In this document: in pieces, positions 7,996-17,700 of the stretch | Layout: every line of letters begins with the position of its first letter | How positions within the stretch are numbered: the first letter of the stretch is position 1 | Made by a program: the position numbers and the translations under genes | NCBI GenBank assembly: GCA_963708205.1 | Contig: OY970196.1 | Span: forward strand, 2,046,001 to 2,110,000 | Origin: CAVYTF01 sp963708205 | Lineage (GTDB): Bacteria > Bacteroidota > Bacteroidia > Chitinophagales > Chitinophagaceae | Direction of reading: 5' to 3' | DNA length: 64,000 nucleotides | Notes under the pieces: generated by a model | Seen by the model: only the letters and a program-made list of their open reading frames with translations | Told to the model about the DNA's origin: nothing | Databases searched by the model: none

Positions 7996-9396
7996 ATGGA
8001 ATACCGTGTAGAAAAAGATACAATGGGCGAAGTAAAAGTGCCTGCAAATGTTTATTGGGGCGCGCAAACACAACGCTCGATTGATAATTTTAAGATCGCT
8101 GAAGATGTGAACCGCATGCCCAGAAAAATTATAAAGGCATTTGCTTACCTGAAAAAAGCTGCAGCACTTACTAATCTTGAACTCGGTGTTTTATCACAGG
8201 AAAAATGTGAGCTGATTGAAAAAGTTTGTGATGAAATAATTGAAGGAAAACTTGACGACCAGTTTCCATTAGTGGTTTGGCAAACCGGCAGCGGCACGCA
8301 AAGCAACATGAACGTTAATGAAGTGATTGCAAATCGGGCGCATGTTTTGAATGGCGGAAGTTTAAGTGATGCAAAAAAAATACTTGCACCAAATGATGAT
8401 GTAAATAAATCACAATCATCCAACGATACTTTTCCAACAGCAATGCACATTGCTGCGTACAAAGCTTTGGTTGAAATTACTTTGCCAGGCATACAAAGAT
8501 TAAGAGATACACTTGCGGCAAAATCTTTAAAATTTATGAGCGTGGTAAAGATAGGACGCACCCATTTGATGGATGCAACGCCACTCACGCTTGGGCAGGA
8601 ATTTTCTGGATATGTCTCTCAGCTTGATCATGGAATGCGCGCCATTAAAAATTCTTTTGCGCATCTTTCTGAACTCGCGTTGGGTGGCACAGCAGTTGGG
8701 ACAGGGCTTAATGCGCCGAAAGGTTATGCAGAAAAAGTAGCAAAGAAAATTGCAGAATTAACAGGTCTTCCTTTCATCAGTGCTGAAAATAAATTTGAGT
8801 CTCTTGCTGCGCATGATGCAGTAGTGGAATCGCATGGCGCTTTAAAAACTGTTGCTGCGAGTTTGATGAAAATTGGTAATGACATTCGTCTTCTTGCCTC
8901 AGGTCCGCGTGCAGGTATTGGTGAAATTTTTATTCCCGATAATGAGCCCGGATCTTCTATCATGCCGGGCAAAGTAAATCCAACGCAATGCGAAGCAATG
9001 ACGATGGTGGCAACGCAGATTTTTGGTAATGATGTTGCTATAAATTTCGGCGGAGCAAGTGGCCATTTTGAATTGAATGTTTTTAAACCCGTTATCATTT
9101 TCAATTTTCTACATTCAGCAAGATTAATCGGGGATGTTTGTGTTTCATTCAACGATAAATGTGCAGTAGGCATTGAACCTATTGAAGAAAATATTAAACG
9201 GCATGTTGATAATTCTTTAATGCTTGTTACTGCGCTCAACACTAAGATAGGATATTACAAAGCTGCGGAAATTGCACAAAAAGCACATGCCGAAGGAACG
9301 ACCTTAAAAGAAATGGCGGTAAGTTTAGGTTACGTAACTGCCGAACAATTTGATGAATGGGTGGTACCGGCAAATATGGTAGGAGAAATAAAATAG
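7996..9396 (+). CDS. fumC: Class II fumarate hydratase
   Basis: TCA-cycle enzyme converting fumarate and malate; the class II form has no Fe-S cluster. 466 residues, family length. Landmarks: TGSGTQSNMNVNEV, SQSSNDTFPTAMH, GRTHLMDATPLTLGQE, and the fumarase/aspartase signature GSSIMPGKVNP with S320 and K326. Single gene, preceded by a promoter element and repeat copy, followed by a lipoprotein gene with no obvious link. Aspartase is the main alternative, but the residues seen fit fumarase better. Confidence 0.95.
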   Translation: MEYRVEKDTMGEVKVPANVYWGAQTQRSIDNFKIAEDVNRMPRKIIKAFAYLKKAAALTNLELGVLSQEKCELIEKVCDEIIEGKLDDQFPLVVWQTGSGTQSNMNVNEVIANRAHVLNGGSLSDAKKILAPNDDVNKSQSSNDTFPTAMHIAAYKALVEITLPGIQRLRDTLAAKSLKFMSVVKIGRTHLMDATPLTLGQEFSGYVSQLDHGMRAIKNSFAHLSELALGGTAVGTGLNAPKGYAEKVAKKIAELTGLPFISAENKFESLAAHDAVVESHGALKTVAASLMKIGNDIRLLASGPRAGIGEIFIPDNEPGSSIMPGKVNPTQCEAMTMVATQIFGNDVAINFGGASGHFELNVFKPVIIFNFLHSARLIGDVCVSFNDKCAVGIEPIEENIKRHVDNSLMLVTALNTKIGYYKAAEIAQKAHAEGTTLKEMAVSLGYVTAEQFDEWVVPANMVGEIK

Positions 9397-9462
9397 GTGA
9401 CATCATTGTACAATTTACTTCACTTACTTTCGTTTTTTAAAAATGATCTATAACTATTAATT

Positions 9463-10326
9463 ATGCAGCGCTCATTTATAATTTTTTTGATTATTGCTCT
9501 GACTGCAATTGGTTTTACAGCCTGTCAAAAAGAATACAGCCTTGAATTACCTGTGTCCACAAATGCCACAGGAGTGTTGCAGGATAGTTCCGGCAATTGT
9601 TTGGGGGATTCTGTGTACGGCACTTATTATGATGGTGTGCAGCCTGGAGATACAAATTATGTGCAGATAAAAGTAAACGTAACTGCTGCGGGAACTTATT
9701 CCATTCATACAGATATACAAAATGGTTTTGAGTTTGCTGACTCAGGATTTTTTTCAGCCACAGGTATTAATATCGTTAATTTAAAAGTTATCGGCACACC
9801 AATTCTTAATATTCCAACAACCTTTACTGTTTTATTTGATAGCACTGCGTGCATGTTTACGGTAAATGTACAAGACAGCACCGGCACAGGTTTGGGTGGT
9901 GGCGGTGGCACAGGCACCCTTGCTGATAATACCTGGCAGTTCACTACAAATAATCACACTTATTACGGACCAATCATTGGCGCTGAAGTTGTTACAACTA
10001 CCGGCACACAATTAATTGTTGCAGGCTTAGTTCCATCAGGCTCTGATACGGCTTTTGGACTTACCGCGCAAACTTCTACAAGCACTTTTGATACGGGCAC
10101 TTACCAAACTACAGAGGCAGGTACTAACTTTCAACTGGAGCTGACGGCAAGCAGTAATATTATTTATGCCGCAAACGCAACGGCTCCGCAGATTGTAACC
10201 ATTCATGTTACTACGTATGATGCCATTGCAAAAACCGTTGCGGGAACTTTCAGCGGCAATGCTTACGATGCCAACAGCAATACAGTAGTGATAACAAATG
10301 GAGCATTTAAAGCAGACCTGCAATAA
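9463..10326 (+). CDS. Lipoprotein of unknown function
   Basis: 287 residues. Signal peptide MQRSFIIFLIIALTAIGFTAC with lipobox Cys21, then QKEYSLELP, so a lipid-anchored envelope protein. The mature part is rich in Thr, Gly and Ser, with beta-type repeats and a glycine linker (GLGGGGGTG, ~residues 145-155) that divides it into two domains. The first half holds Cys pairs (NCLGDS, STACMF). Many Chitinophagaceae encode similar lipoproteins. No enzymatic motif; no functional call. Confidence 0.75.
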   Translation: MQRSFIIFLIIALTAIGFTACQKEYSLELPVSTNATGVLQDSSGNCLGDSVYGTYYDGVQPGDTNYVQIKVNVTAAGTYSIHTDIQNGFEFADSGFFSATGINIVNLKVIGTPILNIPTTFTVLFDSTACMFTVNVQDSTGTGLGGGGGTGTLADNTWQFTTNNHTYYGPIIGAEVVTTTGTQLIVAGLVPSGSDTAFGLTAQTSTSTFDTGTYQTTEAGTNFQLELTASSNIIYAANATAPQIVTIHVTTYDAIAKTVAGTFSGNAYDANSNTVVITNGAFKADLQ

Positions 10327-10541
10327 AAGTTTCATCAAACAAAATCATTGCATAAAAAAGTTTAGTCCTGAAGGTATTTTGGCATGTAGCCTTTGAATTC
10401 TTCTCACACAAAATCTTTTAGAAAACTTCTGTTTTTTGTAATCCATTGAACAAAGAGAACATAGCTTTAACAAAAAAATACTGAAGGTTTGCATTCCTTT
10501 GCAAATCATTTATTTTATTTTGTAATTCAAAATTTTTTATT

Positions 10542-11237
10542 ATGGAAGCAAAAAAATACAAAGTGTTGTTGTGTGAAGATGATACGAACCTCGGGATGGT
10601 TTTTAAAAATTATTTAGAGCTGAATGATTATGAGGTAACACTTGAAAGAGACGGAAAGCTTGGTCTTGCTGCATTTCAGCGCGAGAAATATGATATTTGT
10701 TTGCTTGATGTGATGATGCCGAACATGGATGGCTTTACACTTGCCGAAGAGATTCGCGACATTGATCCGGATGTGCCGCTGTTTTTCTTAAGCGCCAAAA
10801 CAATGAAAGATGATATCATTCAGGGATACAAACTCGGCGCTGATGATTATATAACAAAGCCTTTTGACAGTGAAGTTTTGTTGCTGAAAATAAAAGCAAT
10901 ATTGAAAAGAAATGAAGAGATGAACAGGGAAAGCGAAAACCTGGAGTTTGATTTGGGGAGATACCATTTTAATCCCAAACTGCGCGAACTGAGTCATGAC
11001 GGTACTATGCAAACACTTTCTCCAAAAGAAAATGAATTGCTGAAAATGCTTGCCGAACATAAAAATGATTTGCTGACTCGCGAAAGAGCATTAAAAAAAA
11101 TCTGGGGCAGCGATACCTATTTTAACGGCAGAAGCATGGATGTATATATTGCAAAGCTGCGCAAATATTTAAAAGATGATGATAAAATTGAGATCGTAAA
11201 TATTCATGGAAATGGTTTCAGGCTGGTAGCGCCATAG
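10542..11237 (+). CDS. OmpR/PhoB-type response regulator (orphan)
   Basis: 231 residues. Receiver domain: acidic D13/D14, phospho-acceptor D56 in CLLDVMMPNMDG, S84, and K106 in DYITKPFD. C-terminal winged helix (~130-231): LSPKENELLKML, RSMDVYIAKLRKYL, GNGFRLV. It therefore binds DNA when phosphorylated. No histidine kinase is adjacent, so the partner is encoded elsewhere. It resembles Bacteroidota RprY-like regulators, but I would not fix a name. Preceded by 215 bases with no gene and ended by a hairpin. Confidence 0.9.
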   Translation: MEAKKYKVLLCEDDTNLGMVFKNYLELNDYEVTLERDGKLGLAAFQREKYDICLLDVMMPNMDGFTLAEEIRDIDPDVPLFFLSAKTMKDDIIQGYKLGADDYITKPFDSEVLLLKIKAILKRNEEMNRESENLEFDLGRYHFNPKLRELSHDGTMQTLSPKENELLKMLAEHKNDLLTRERALKKIWGSDTYFNGRSMDVYIAKLRKYLKDDDKIEIVNIHGNGFRLVAP

Positions 11238-11260
11238 ATAGAAATCATTTAGTCAATTAT

Positions 11261-11288
11261 AAAGCCGCTCAGATTTTTGGGCGGCTTT
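11261..11288. terminator. Hairpin between convergent genes, probable terminator
   Basis: AAAGCCGC pairs with GCGGCTTT, extended by two further pairs, around a T-rich loop. It lies between the response regulator (plus) and the DUF6799 gene (minus). The T tail is short on both strands, so it may serve both. Confidence 0.6.
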
Positions 11289-11317
11289 GTTGTAGTCTTT
11301 AATGGCTCCAATAAAAT

Positions 11318-11689
11318 TTACATATTCGACGTTCTTAGTTCAGCAATATTTCCATCCATGTCAATACATTGTCCATTAGTAAGCATAATAACTTTTCCAT
11401 TTTTGCTGATAATATTTCCGTCAGGTGTTACTACCGAACCATCACTTAAAGTAGTACTTATTTTAAGAGCCCGGCTGTGACCAGACTTCATAATCATCAC
11501 CTTATTTTCCATCATATAAATGCAATTGGTAACCTTTATAGGCATAGGGTTTTGTGAAGATGTAGCATAAAACACCGCATGCGGTATGGTCACCGAGTCA
11601 GCATGGGTAGAATCTGTGCTCGTATAGTTTTGCGCGCGAAGCGTCACGAAATAAGCAAAGGCAAATAGAATCAATATAATCTTTTTCAT
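11318..11689 (-). CDS. Exported DUF6799-type protein
   Basis: 123 residues. N-terminal signal peptide (MKKIILILFAFAYFVTLRAQ), so periplasmic or surface. The mature part carries the repeated pattern of DUF6799: NCIYMMENKVMIMKSG, then DGSVVTPDGNIISKNGKVIMLTNGQCIDMDGN. The Met-rich repeats with two Cys could bind metal, but that is a guess. Alone on its strand, convergent with the response regulator. Function unknown. Confidence 0.7.
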   Translation of the reverse strand: MKKIILILFAFAYFVTLRAQNYTSTDSTHADSVTIPHAVFYATSSQNPMPIKVTNCIYMMENKVMIMKSGHSRALKISTTLSDGSVVTPDGNIISKNGKVIMLTNGQCIDMDGNIAELRTSNM

Positions 11690-11782
11690 GAATTATTTTT
11701 TGAAGCAAGCAAACAAATATCCTAAAAATAAATTTTCAGATTACATATAAAAATAAAGCTCATTATCCATTCTAAATTATCT

Positions 11783-12601
11783 TTATTCCCGTGTTTGATG
11801 CGAATATATTTTGTAGCATTGCTCAATATAATAACCCAGCTCAAGATCATTTAACTGCAGCAATAATTGATACGAAGGTTTGAACTTACTCATAAAATCT
11901 TCGAGCTGCGGACTTTGCAAATGTGTTAGTTGTTTTACAAAAAATTTACTGAAGCGATGATTAATATAATTATCATGTTCTTCTTCGAGAAGCCTTTGCT
12001 GAAAAGCAAGCATTTCTCTATTTTTTCTGAATTGAAAAGATTGAATAATTGCATCCAGATCAAAGCCGACAGTTAATCCGCCGTTCACATAAGATGAAGC
12101 AGGATTTTCTACAACACTTAATCCCGGCTTTTTATAATTAAAAACATTTGCATAATCCTGCCGGTTTTGCAACGAGTCGAGCAAATAATTTTTATTGCGC
12201 ACTGTAACGGTTGGAAGCCAATGGCTGTCTATGTGCAAAGCAATTTCAAAATCGCTAAAATTATTAATTGTATCAACAGGATAACGCTGCGTATTTTTTC
12301 CTAAATAAGAAAACCAAACAGAATCTTTAGTTGAAACAGGCAATAAATATTTTCCGGTTGAATCAGTAATTGCAACTCTGCCGGAAGAAGAAAAAACAGA
12401 AACAGCTTCAACAGGATGTCGATTATAAAAATCAACAACCAAGCCATGCAACAAAATTTGTTGCGCGCATAACATTTTCAGGTTAATGAAAATAAGCGCA
12501 AGTATTAAAAAAATAATTTTTTTAAATGACAATTTTTTAATTCTAAAAGTAATATTACAAAGCAGCATGTAAAGTTTTAGTTTATCAAAACTATTTAACA
12601 T
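11783..12601 (-). CDS. Exported protein with CarboxypepD_reg-like domain
   Basis: About 272 residues from the ATG at 12601. A hydrophobic segment ending in MLCAQQ looks like a signal peptide with a long N-region. The next ~80 residues (LLHGLVVDFYNRHPVEAVSV, DSTGKYLLPV) fit the CarboxypepD_reg-like beta-sandwich common on Bacteroidota surface proteins. The C-terminal ~150 residues are helical and charged, with no known motif. A later ATG at 12568 would give a more compact signal peptide. It follows purN by 28 bases and may be co-transcribed. Function unknown. Confidence 0.65.
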   Translation of the reverse strand: MLNSFDKLKLYMLLCNITFRIKKLSFKKIIFLILALIFINLKMLCAQQILLHGLVVDFYNRHPVEAVSVFSSSGRVAITDSTGKYLLPVSTKDSVWFSYLGKNTQRYPVDTINNFSDFEIALHIDSHWLPTVTVRNKNYLLDSLQNRQDYANVFNYKKPGLSVVENPASSYVNGGLTVGFDLDAIIQSFQFRKNREMLAFQQRLLEEEHDNYINHRFSKFFVKQLTHLQSPQLEDFMSKFKPSYQLLLQLNDLELGYYIEQCYKIYSHQTRE

Positions 12602-12629
12602 GAAATTTTTCTTTGTAATGAAAATAAAA

Positions 12630-13247
12630 TTATTTGGAATAAATATCCTGAATAAAACGCTCAATTATTTGCGGATAAAATTTGTGCTCCAATGCATGAA
12701 TTTTTTTTTCTAAATCAGAACAAGTATCGGTAGGAAAAACAGCGCATTTTTCCTGAAAAATTATTTTTCCATGATCATAAATTTCATCTACCAAATGTAT
12801 GGTGATGCCACTTTCTTTTTCTGCAGAAGCAATTACAGATTCATGAACAGCATTGCCGTACATTCCTTTGCCACCGTACTTTGGCAGCAATGCAGGATGA
12901 ATATTGATGATCTTATTTTTGAATGCACCAATAAGTTTTGAAGGAATTTTCCAGAGAAAACCTGCAAGCACAATCACATCAATTTTTGCAGCAAGCAAAT
13001 CGTCGAGATAAGCATTACCATAAAAAAATTTTTCTTTTTCAATCAACAAAACAGGAACGTTATTTTCACTGGCAATATCAATAACGCCTGCATTTTTTTT
13101 ATTGCAAACAACTAATGCAATATTTATAAACGCATGGTTTGAAAAATACTCTATTATTTTTTTTGCATTGCTTCCTGCGCCCGAAGCAAAAATGGCAATA
13201 TGTATTTTGTTTGATGGATTTTGCAAAATATAAAAAGATGTTTGCAA
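12630..13247 (-). CDS. purN: Phosphoribosylglycinamide formyltransferase
   Basis: Third step of purine synthesis: formylates GAR with 10-formyl-THF. 205 residues. Motifs: IAIFASGAGSNAKKII at the phosphate-binding N terminus, INIHPALLPKYGGKGMYG (catalytic Asn-His region), the later HLVDEIYDHGKII with the active Asp. The GART family is recognised along the whole length. Cytoplasmic. First gene of a two-gene minus-strand unit with the CarboxypepD_reg protein. Divergent from actA. Confidence 0.93.
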   Translation of the reverse strand: MQTSFYILQNPSNKIHIAIFASGAGSNAKKIIEYFSNHAFINIALVVCNKKNAGVIDIASENNVPVLLIEKEKFFYGNAYLDDLLAAKIDVIVLAGFLWKIPSKLIGAFKNKIINIHPALLPKYGGKGMYGNAVHESVIASAEKESGITIHLVDEIYDHGKIIFQEKCAVFPTDTCSDLEKKIHALEHKFYPQIIERFIQDIYSK

Positions 13248-13402
13248 AGCTGCTTTATCTTTTAGTTCAGAACAAAATATTTTTAAATGCTTATTTTTTA
13301 TTGAAAAAATCTTTTGATAATGAAATATTTTCGGGTTGTTTTACAGAGAAAATAGCAAAGAAAAAAATTTTTATTCATAGCACTTTTGTCAACATCGTGT
13401 CA

Positions 13403-13410
13403 TATTTTTG
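13403..13410 (+). promoter_or_regulatory. Promoter -7 element (TATTTTTG) for the act operon
   Basis: TAnnTTTG match 45 bases before the actA ATG at 13455, in the divergent purN-actA gap. A TTTG at 13385-13388 could be a -33 element, though the 14-base spacing is short. Confidence 0.55.
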
Positions 13411-13454
13411 CCGCATTAAAGGAATTATTCTATTCCAACAACAGTATTGCGAAT

Positions 13455-14705
13455 ATGAGGAACGTCAAAAAAATCGTAATTAAACTAACCTTTTCGGCGA
13501 TAATTATTTTAGCTGGTTCTTTTGCAAATAATCTTTTTTCACAAGATGGAAAAACGTTGTTTTCCAACAATTGTTCATCCTGCCATGCAGTTAATAAAAG
13601 GCTTGTAGGTCCTGCGCTTGCGGGCGTTCAGGACAGATGGAATAACAACACAAAAAACCTGCATGCATGGATACATAACAGTTCTGCATATAGAGCGACC
13701 GGCGATCCTTACACAAACAGTTTGTACGGTGAGTATAAAATAACGATGACATCTTTTCCAAATCTTACCGATGCGGATATTGACGCTATTCTTAATTATA
13801 TAAAAACAACTGCCGCAGAAGCATCTCAGCCTAACGCCGGAGGTGCAACTCCTGCTGAAGAAACTTCAAACAGCAGTGACAATACATTATTATTTGGTAT
13901 ACTTACTTTAATACTTGCGATTGTTGCTATGACCTTGCTTCAAATCAACAGTAATCTAAAAAAACTTGCTGATGAAAAAGAAGGTTTGCACACAGGCGAG
14001 CCAATTCCTTTTTGGAGAAATAAAACTTATATCGCAATTATTATTGTAGTGCTTTTTTTAGTGGGTGGTTATTTAACTTCAGAAGGCGCGATCGGGTTGG
14101 GCAGATCACAAAATTATGAACCTGTACAACCCATTTTTTATTCTCATAAAGTGCATGCAGGCATCAATCAAATAAATTGTATGTATTGCCACATTGGTAC
14201 TTACCAGGGCAAGCAGGCAACCATTCCTTCCATAAATATTTGTATGAATTGCCACATGGCAATCAATGAATATAAAGGTGGAAAAATTTATAACGGCGAA
14301 GGTGAAGAAATTGATGGCACAAACGAAATACAAAAATTATATCAATATGCCGGCTTTACTTATGGTCAGCCGTGGGATCCGAGCAAAGCAAAACCAATTC
14401 AATGGGTGCGCATACATAATTTACCGGATCATGTGTATTTTAATCATTCACAACACGTAGTTGCAGGTAAGGTGCAATGCCAAACCTGTCATGGAGAAAT
14501 TCCAAAGATGGATGAAGTAAAACAGTTTGCGCCATTAAGTATGGGCTGGTGCATCAATTGTCACCGCACAACAAAAGTAAATTTCAAGGATAATAATTTT
14601 TATAGCATTTATAATAAGTTTCATGAAGATATTAAGACTGGAAAAATGGATAGTGTTACGGTTGAAAATATTGGCGGAACTGAATGTCAGAAATGTCATT
14701 ATTAA
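13455..14705 (+). CDS. actA: Alternative complex III subunit ActA, multiheme cytochrome c with fused N-terminal cytochrome domain
   Basis: 416 residues from the ATG at 13455; the longer upstream frame lacks family support. Order: signal/membrane segment (~8-25), monoheme cytochrome c domain with CSSCH at 40-44 and a likely Met ligand in ITMTSF, two hydrophobic segments, then a pentaheme domain with CMYCH, CMNCH, CQTCH, CINCH and CQKCH. Six hemes c in total. ActA passes electrons from the quinol-oxidising core to the oxidase in the periplasm (ACIII knowledge). First gene of actABCDEF. Confidence 0.93.
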   Translation: MRNVKKIVIKLTFSAIIILAGSFANNLFSQDGKTLFSNNCSSCHAVNKRLVGPALAGVQDRWNNNTKNLHAWIHNSSAYRATGDPYTNSLYGEYKITMTSFPNLTDADIDAILNYIKTTAAEASQPNAGGATPAEETSNSSDNTLLFGILTLILAIVAMTLLQINSNLKKLADEKEGLHTGEPIPFWRNKTYIAIIIVVLFLVGGYLTSEGAIGLGRSQNYEPVQPIFYSHKVHAGINQINCMYCHIGTYQGKQATIPSINICMNCHMAINEYKGGKIYNGEGEEIDGTNEIQKLYQYAGFTYGQPWDPSKAKPIQWVRIHNLPDHVYFNHSQHVVAGKVQCQTCHGEIPKMDEVKQFAPLSMGWCINCHRTTKVNFKDNNFYSIYNKFHEDIKTGKMDSVTVENIGGTECQKCHY

Positions 14706-14749
14706 TTTTTATTAGAAAATTGTCAATTATAAATTGGCTACTATAATAT

Positions 14750-17700
14750 ATGAGTGATAAAAAGTATTGGCAGAGTTTTAGTGAAAGAAAAAACACAGAA
14801 ACGTTTCATCAAAATTCAAAAGATGAGTTCAAAGAAGAACTTCCTTTTGAGTTAGAAGAAAACAGCGGCTTATTATCTGCGCCAACACCGAGAAGAGATT
14901 TTTTAAAATATCTTGGCTTTAGCACTGCAGCCGCAGCACTTGCTGCAAGCTGCGAAATACCTGTAAGAAAATCAATTCCATTTACCAATAAACCAGAAGA
15001 TATTGTTCCGGGCGTTGCAAATTATTATGCTACAACTTATGTGCAGGATGGAGACGCAGTAAGTGTTATAGCAAAGGTTCGCGATGGCCGTCCCATAAAA
15101 ATTGAAGGCAATGATTTATCTCCAATAACAAAAGGCGGCACTTCTGCTCGTGTACAGGCTTCCGTTTTAGATTTGTATGATTTGGCACGTCTTCGTTATC
15201 CAACCATCAGCAATAATGAAGTAACTTTTGAAACCTTTGATAAATCAGTTGCAGATGCACTTGCGGGTTTAGGTACAGCGCCATTGGTTTTGTTAACCAG
15301 CACCATAAATTCTCCAAGCACATTGCAAGTCATTGCACAATTTCTGGCAAAATATCCCGGCAGCCGTCATGTAATGTATGATGCTGTTTCTGTTTCAGGA
15401 ATGTTGCTGGCAAACGAGGCAAACTATGGCAAAAGAGCAATTCCATCTTATCGTTTTGACAATGCAAAAGCTATTGTAAGTATTGGTGCAGATTTTTTAG
15501 GAACATGGTTGAGCCCGATAGAGTTTACCAAACAATATTCTTCCGGAAAAAAAGTGAATGAAAATAATCCGACAATGGTTAAGCACATTCATTTTGAAAG
15601 TGTGCTAAGTTTAACAGGATCTAATGCGGATGAAAAATATTTGCACAGACCATCAGAACAAGGCAATGTCGTGCTGGCTTTGATGAATGCTGTGAATGGA
15701 CAAGGCATTAATGGAGTGGCCGATGAAAAATTGAAAGACGGAATTCAAAAAGCTGCTAAAGTTTTAACCGATAATAAAGGTGCAGCGTTGGTAGTTTGCG
15801 GAAGCAATGATCCAAATGTTCAAATGCTCGTGAACGCAATTAATGAAGCACTTGGTGCAAATGGAAAAACGATTGACTGGACAACAACACTTAATTATAA
15901 ACAAGGTGTTGATGCAGATTTTGCAAAGCTTGTGGATGATATGAATGCAGGAAACGTTGGTGCATTATTAATTCATGGAGCAAATCCTGCATACTCTTGG
16001 TTCGATAGTAAAAAGTTTACAAGTGCATTGAATAAAGTGAAAGTTACGATCTCATTTTCTCCAAAAGCAGATGAAACAACACAGCTTTGCAAATACTCAA
16101 TTCCCGATCATCACTATCTTGAAAGTTGGGGAGATGCAGAACCAAAAACGGGATACTATTCTTTAATGCAGCCAACTATCAATCCATTATTCAAAACAAG
16201 ACAATGGCAGGATAGTTTATTGATGTGGAGTGGAGCAAATACTGATTACACAACTTTTGTAAAACAGTTTTGGGCAGCAAAAATTCCTGGTGGTGATGCT
16301 GCATGGTTTACAGCTTTACAAAATGGTTTGGTAAATCCTGTTACGACTGCGGCGAATGCCCCTGTTAGTTTCAACAGCGCCAATATTGCTTCAAGTTCTT
16401 CGACTATAAGCAGTGCGCCAAAAGGCAATAACACTGAATTGGTTTTATATCAAAAAGTAACCATTGGCATCAATGGTGCAAGCAATCCCTGGTTGCAGGA
16501 AACTCCTGACCCGGTTTCAAAAGCAACATGGGATAATTATGTAATTGTTTCACCTGCAATGGCAAAAACTTTATTGGATATTGATCTTAATAAAGGTGGT
16601 GATGCAGATGCTTACGAAGTACATCCGGATAGAAAAGTTGTGAAAGTTTCTGCGAATGGAAAAACAGTTTTTTTACCGGCAGTTATCCTTCCGGGAATTG
16701 CAGAAAATACTATAGGTATTGCAGTAGGTTATGGCAGAACACCAAAGATCGGTAAAGCTGCAGATGGTTCGGGCCAAAATGTTTTCATGTTTGCGAACAT
16801 GAATGGCAATACAATAAGTTTTGAAAATTATAATGTAACGATTGATAAGCCTACCGGCGATACTTACAAAGTTGCTATCACGCAAACACATAACGTTTAT
16901 ACTACATCACAGGGCACACGCACTGAAGTGATGAAGGAAATGACATTGGCAGATTTTAAGAAAAAGCCAGAAGAAGTTTTAGAGGATAGAGAAAAAGAAT
17001 TAGCTCCTTTTGGTGGATTAAAAGATTATGAAAGAGAAGGAACCATTTATAAATATTATGATAAGCCCGGTATTCATTGGGGAATGAGTGTAGACTTGAA
17101 TACTTGTACTGGTTGCAGCGCGTGCGTGGTGGCATGCTATGCGGAAAACAATGTATCCATTGTTGGTAAAAGCGAAGTGTTGCGTTTTCATGATATGGCA
17201 TGGATAAGGATTGATCGTTATTACAGTGGAGATAGTGACAATCCGAAAGTCGTTTTTCAACCTTTAATGTGCCAGCATTGTGATAATGCTCCATGCGAAA
17301 ATGTTTGTCCTGTTGGTGCTACAATGCATAGCAGTGAAGGATTAAATCAAATGGTTTACAACAGATGCATTGGCACACGTTATTGCGCCAATAATTGTCC
17401 GTTTAAAGTAAGACGCTTTAACTGGGCAGATTACACCGGAGCAGATAGTTTTCCGGATAACCAGGATCAAAAGGTAACCGGTGTTTTGGATCCCGTTGTG
17501 TTTGATATGAATGATGATTTAACGAGAATGGTTTTAAATCCTGATGTCGTAGTGCGCAGTCGTGGAGTAATGGAAAAGTGTACATTTTGCGTACAGCGTT
17601 TGCAGGAAGCAAAATTAAAAGCTAAAAAAGAAAATAGGACATTGAACACCAGTGAAAATAATACTGATGTACAAACGGCTTGTCAGCAAGCTTGCCCTGC

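Noticed and set aside
8724..9242. 172-codon antisense frame in fumC
   Set aside because: Lies wholly within a conserved enzyme gene; residues show no domain pattern.
10487..10507. Short inverted repeat TTTGC/GCAAA before the response regulator
   Set aside because: Only about six pairs in AT-rich DNA; expected by chance and not repeated.
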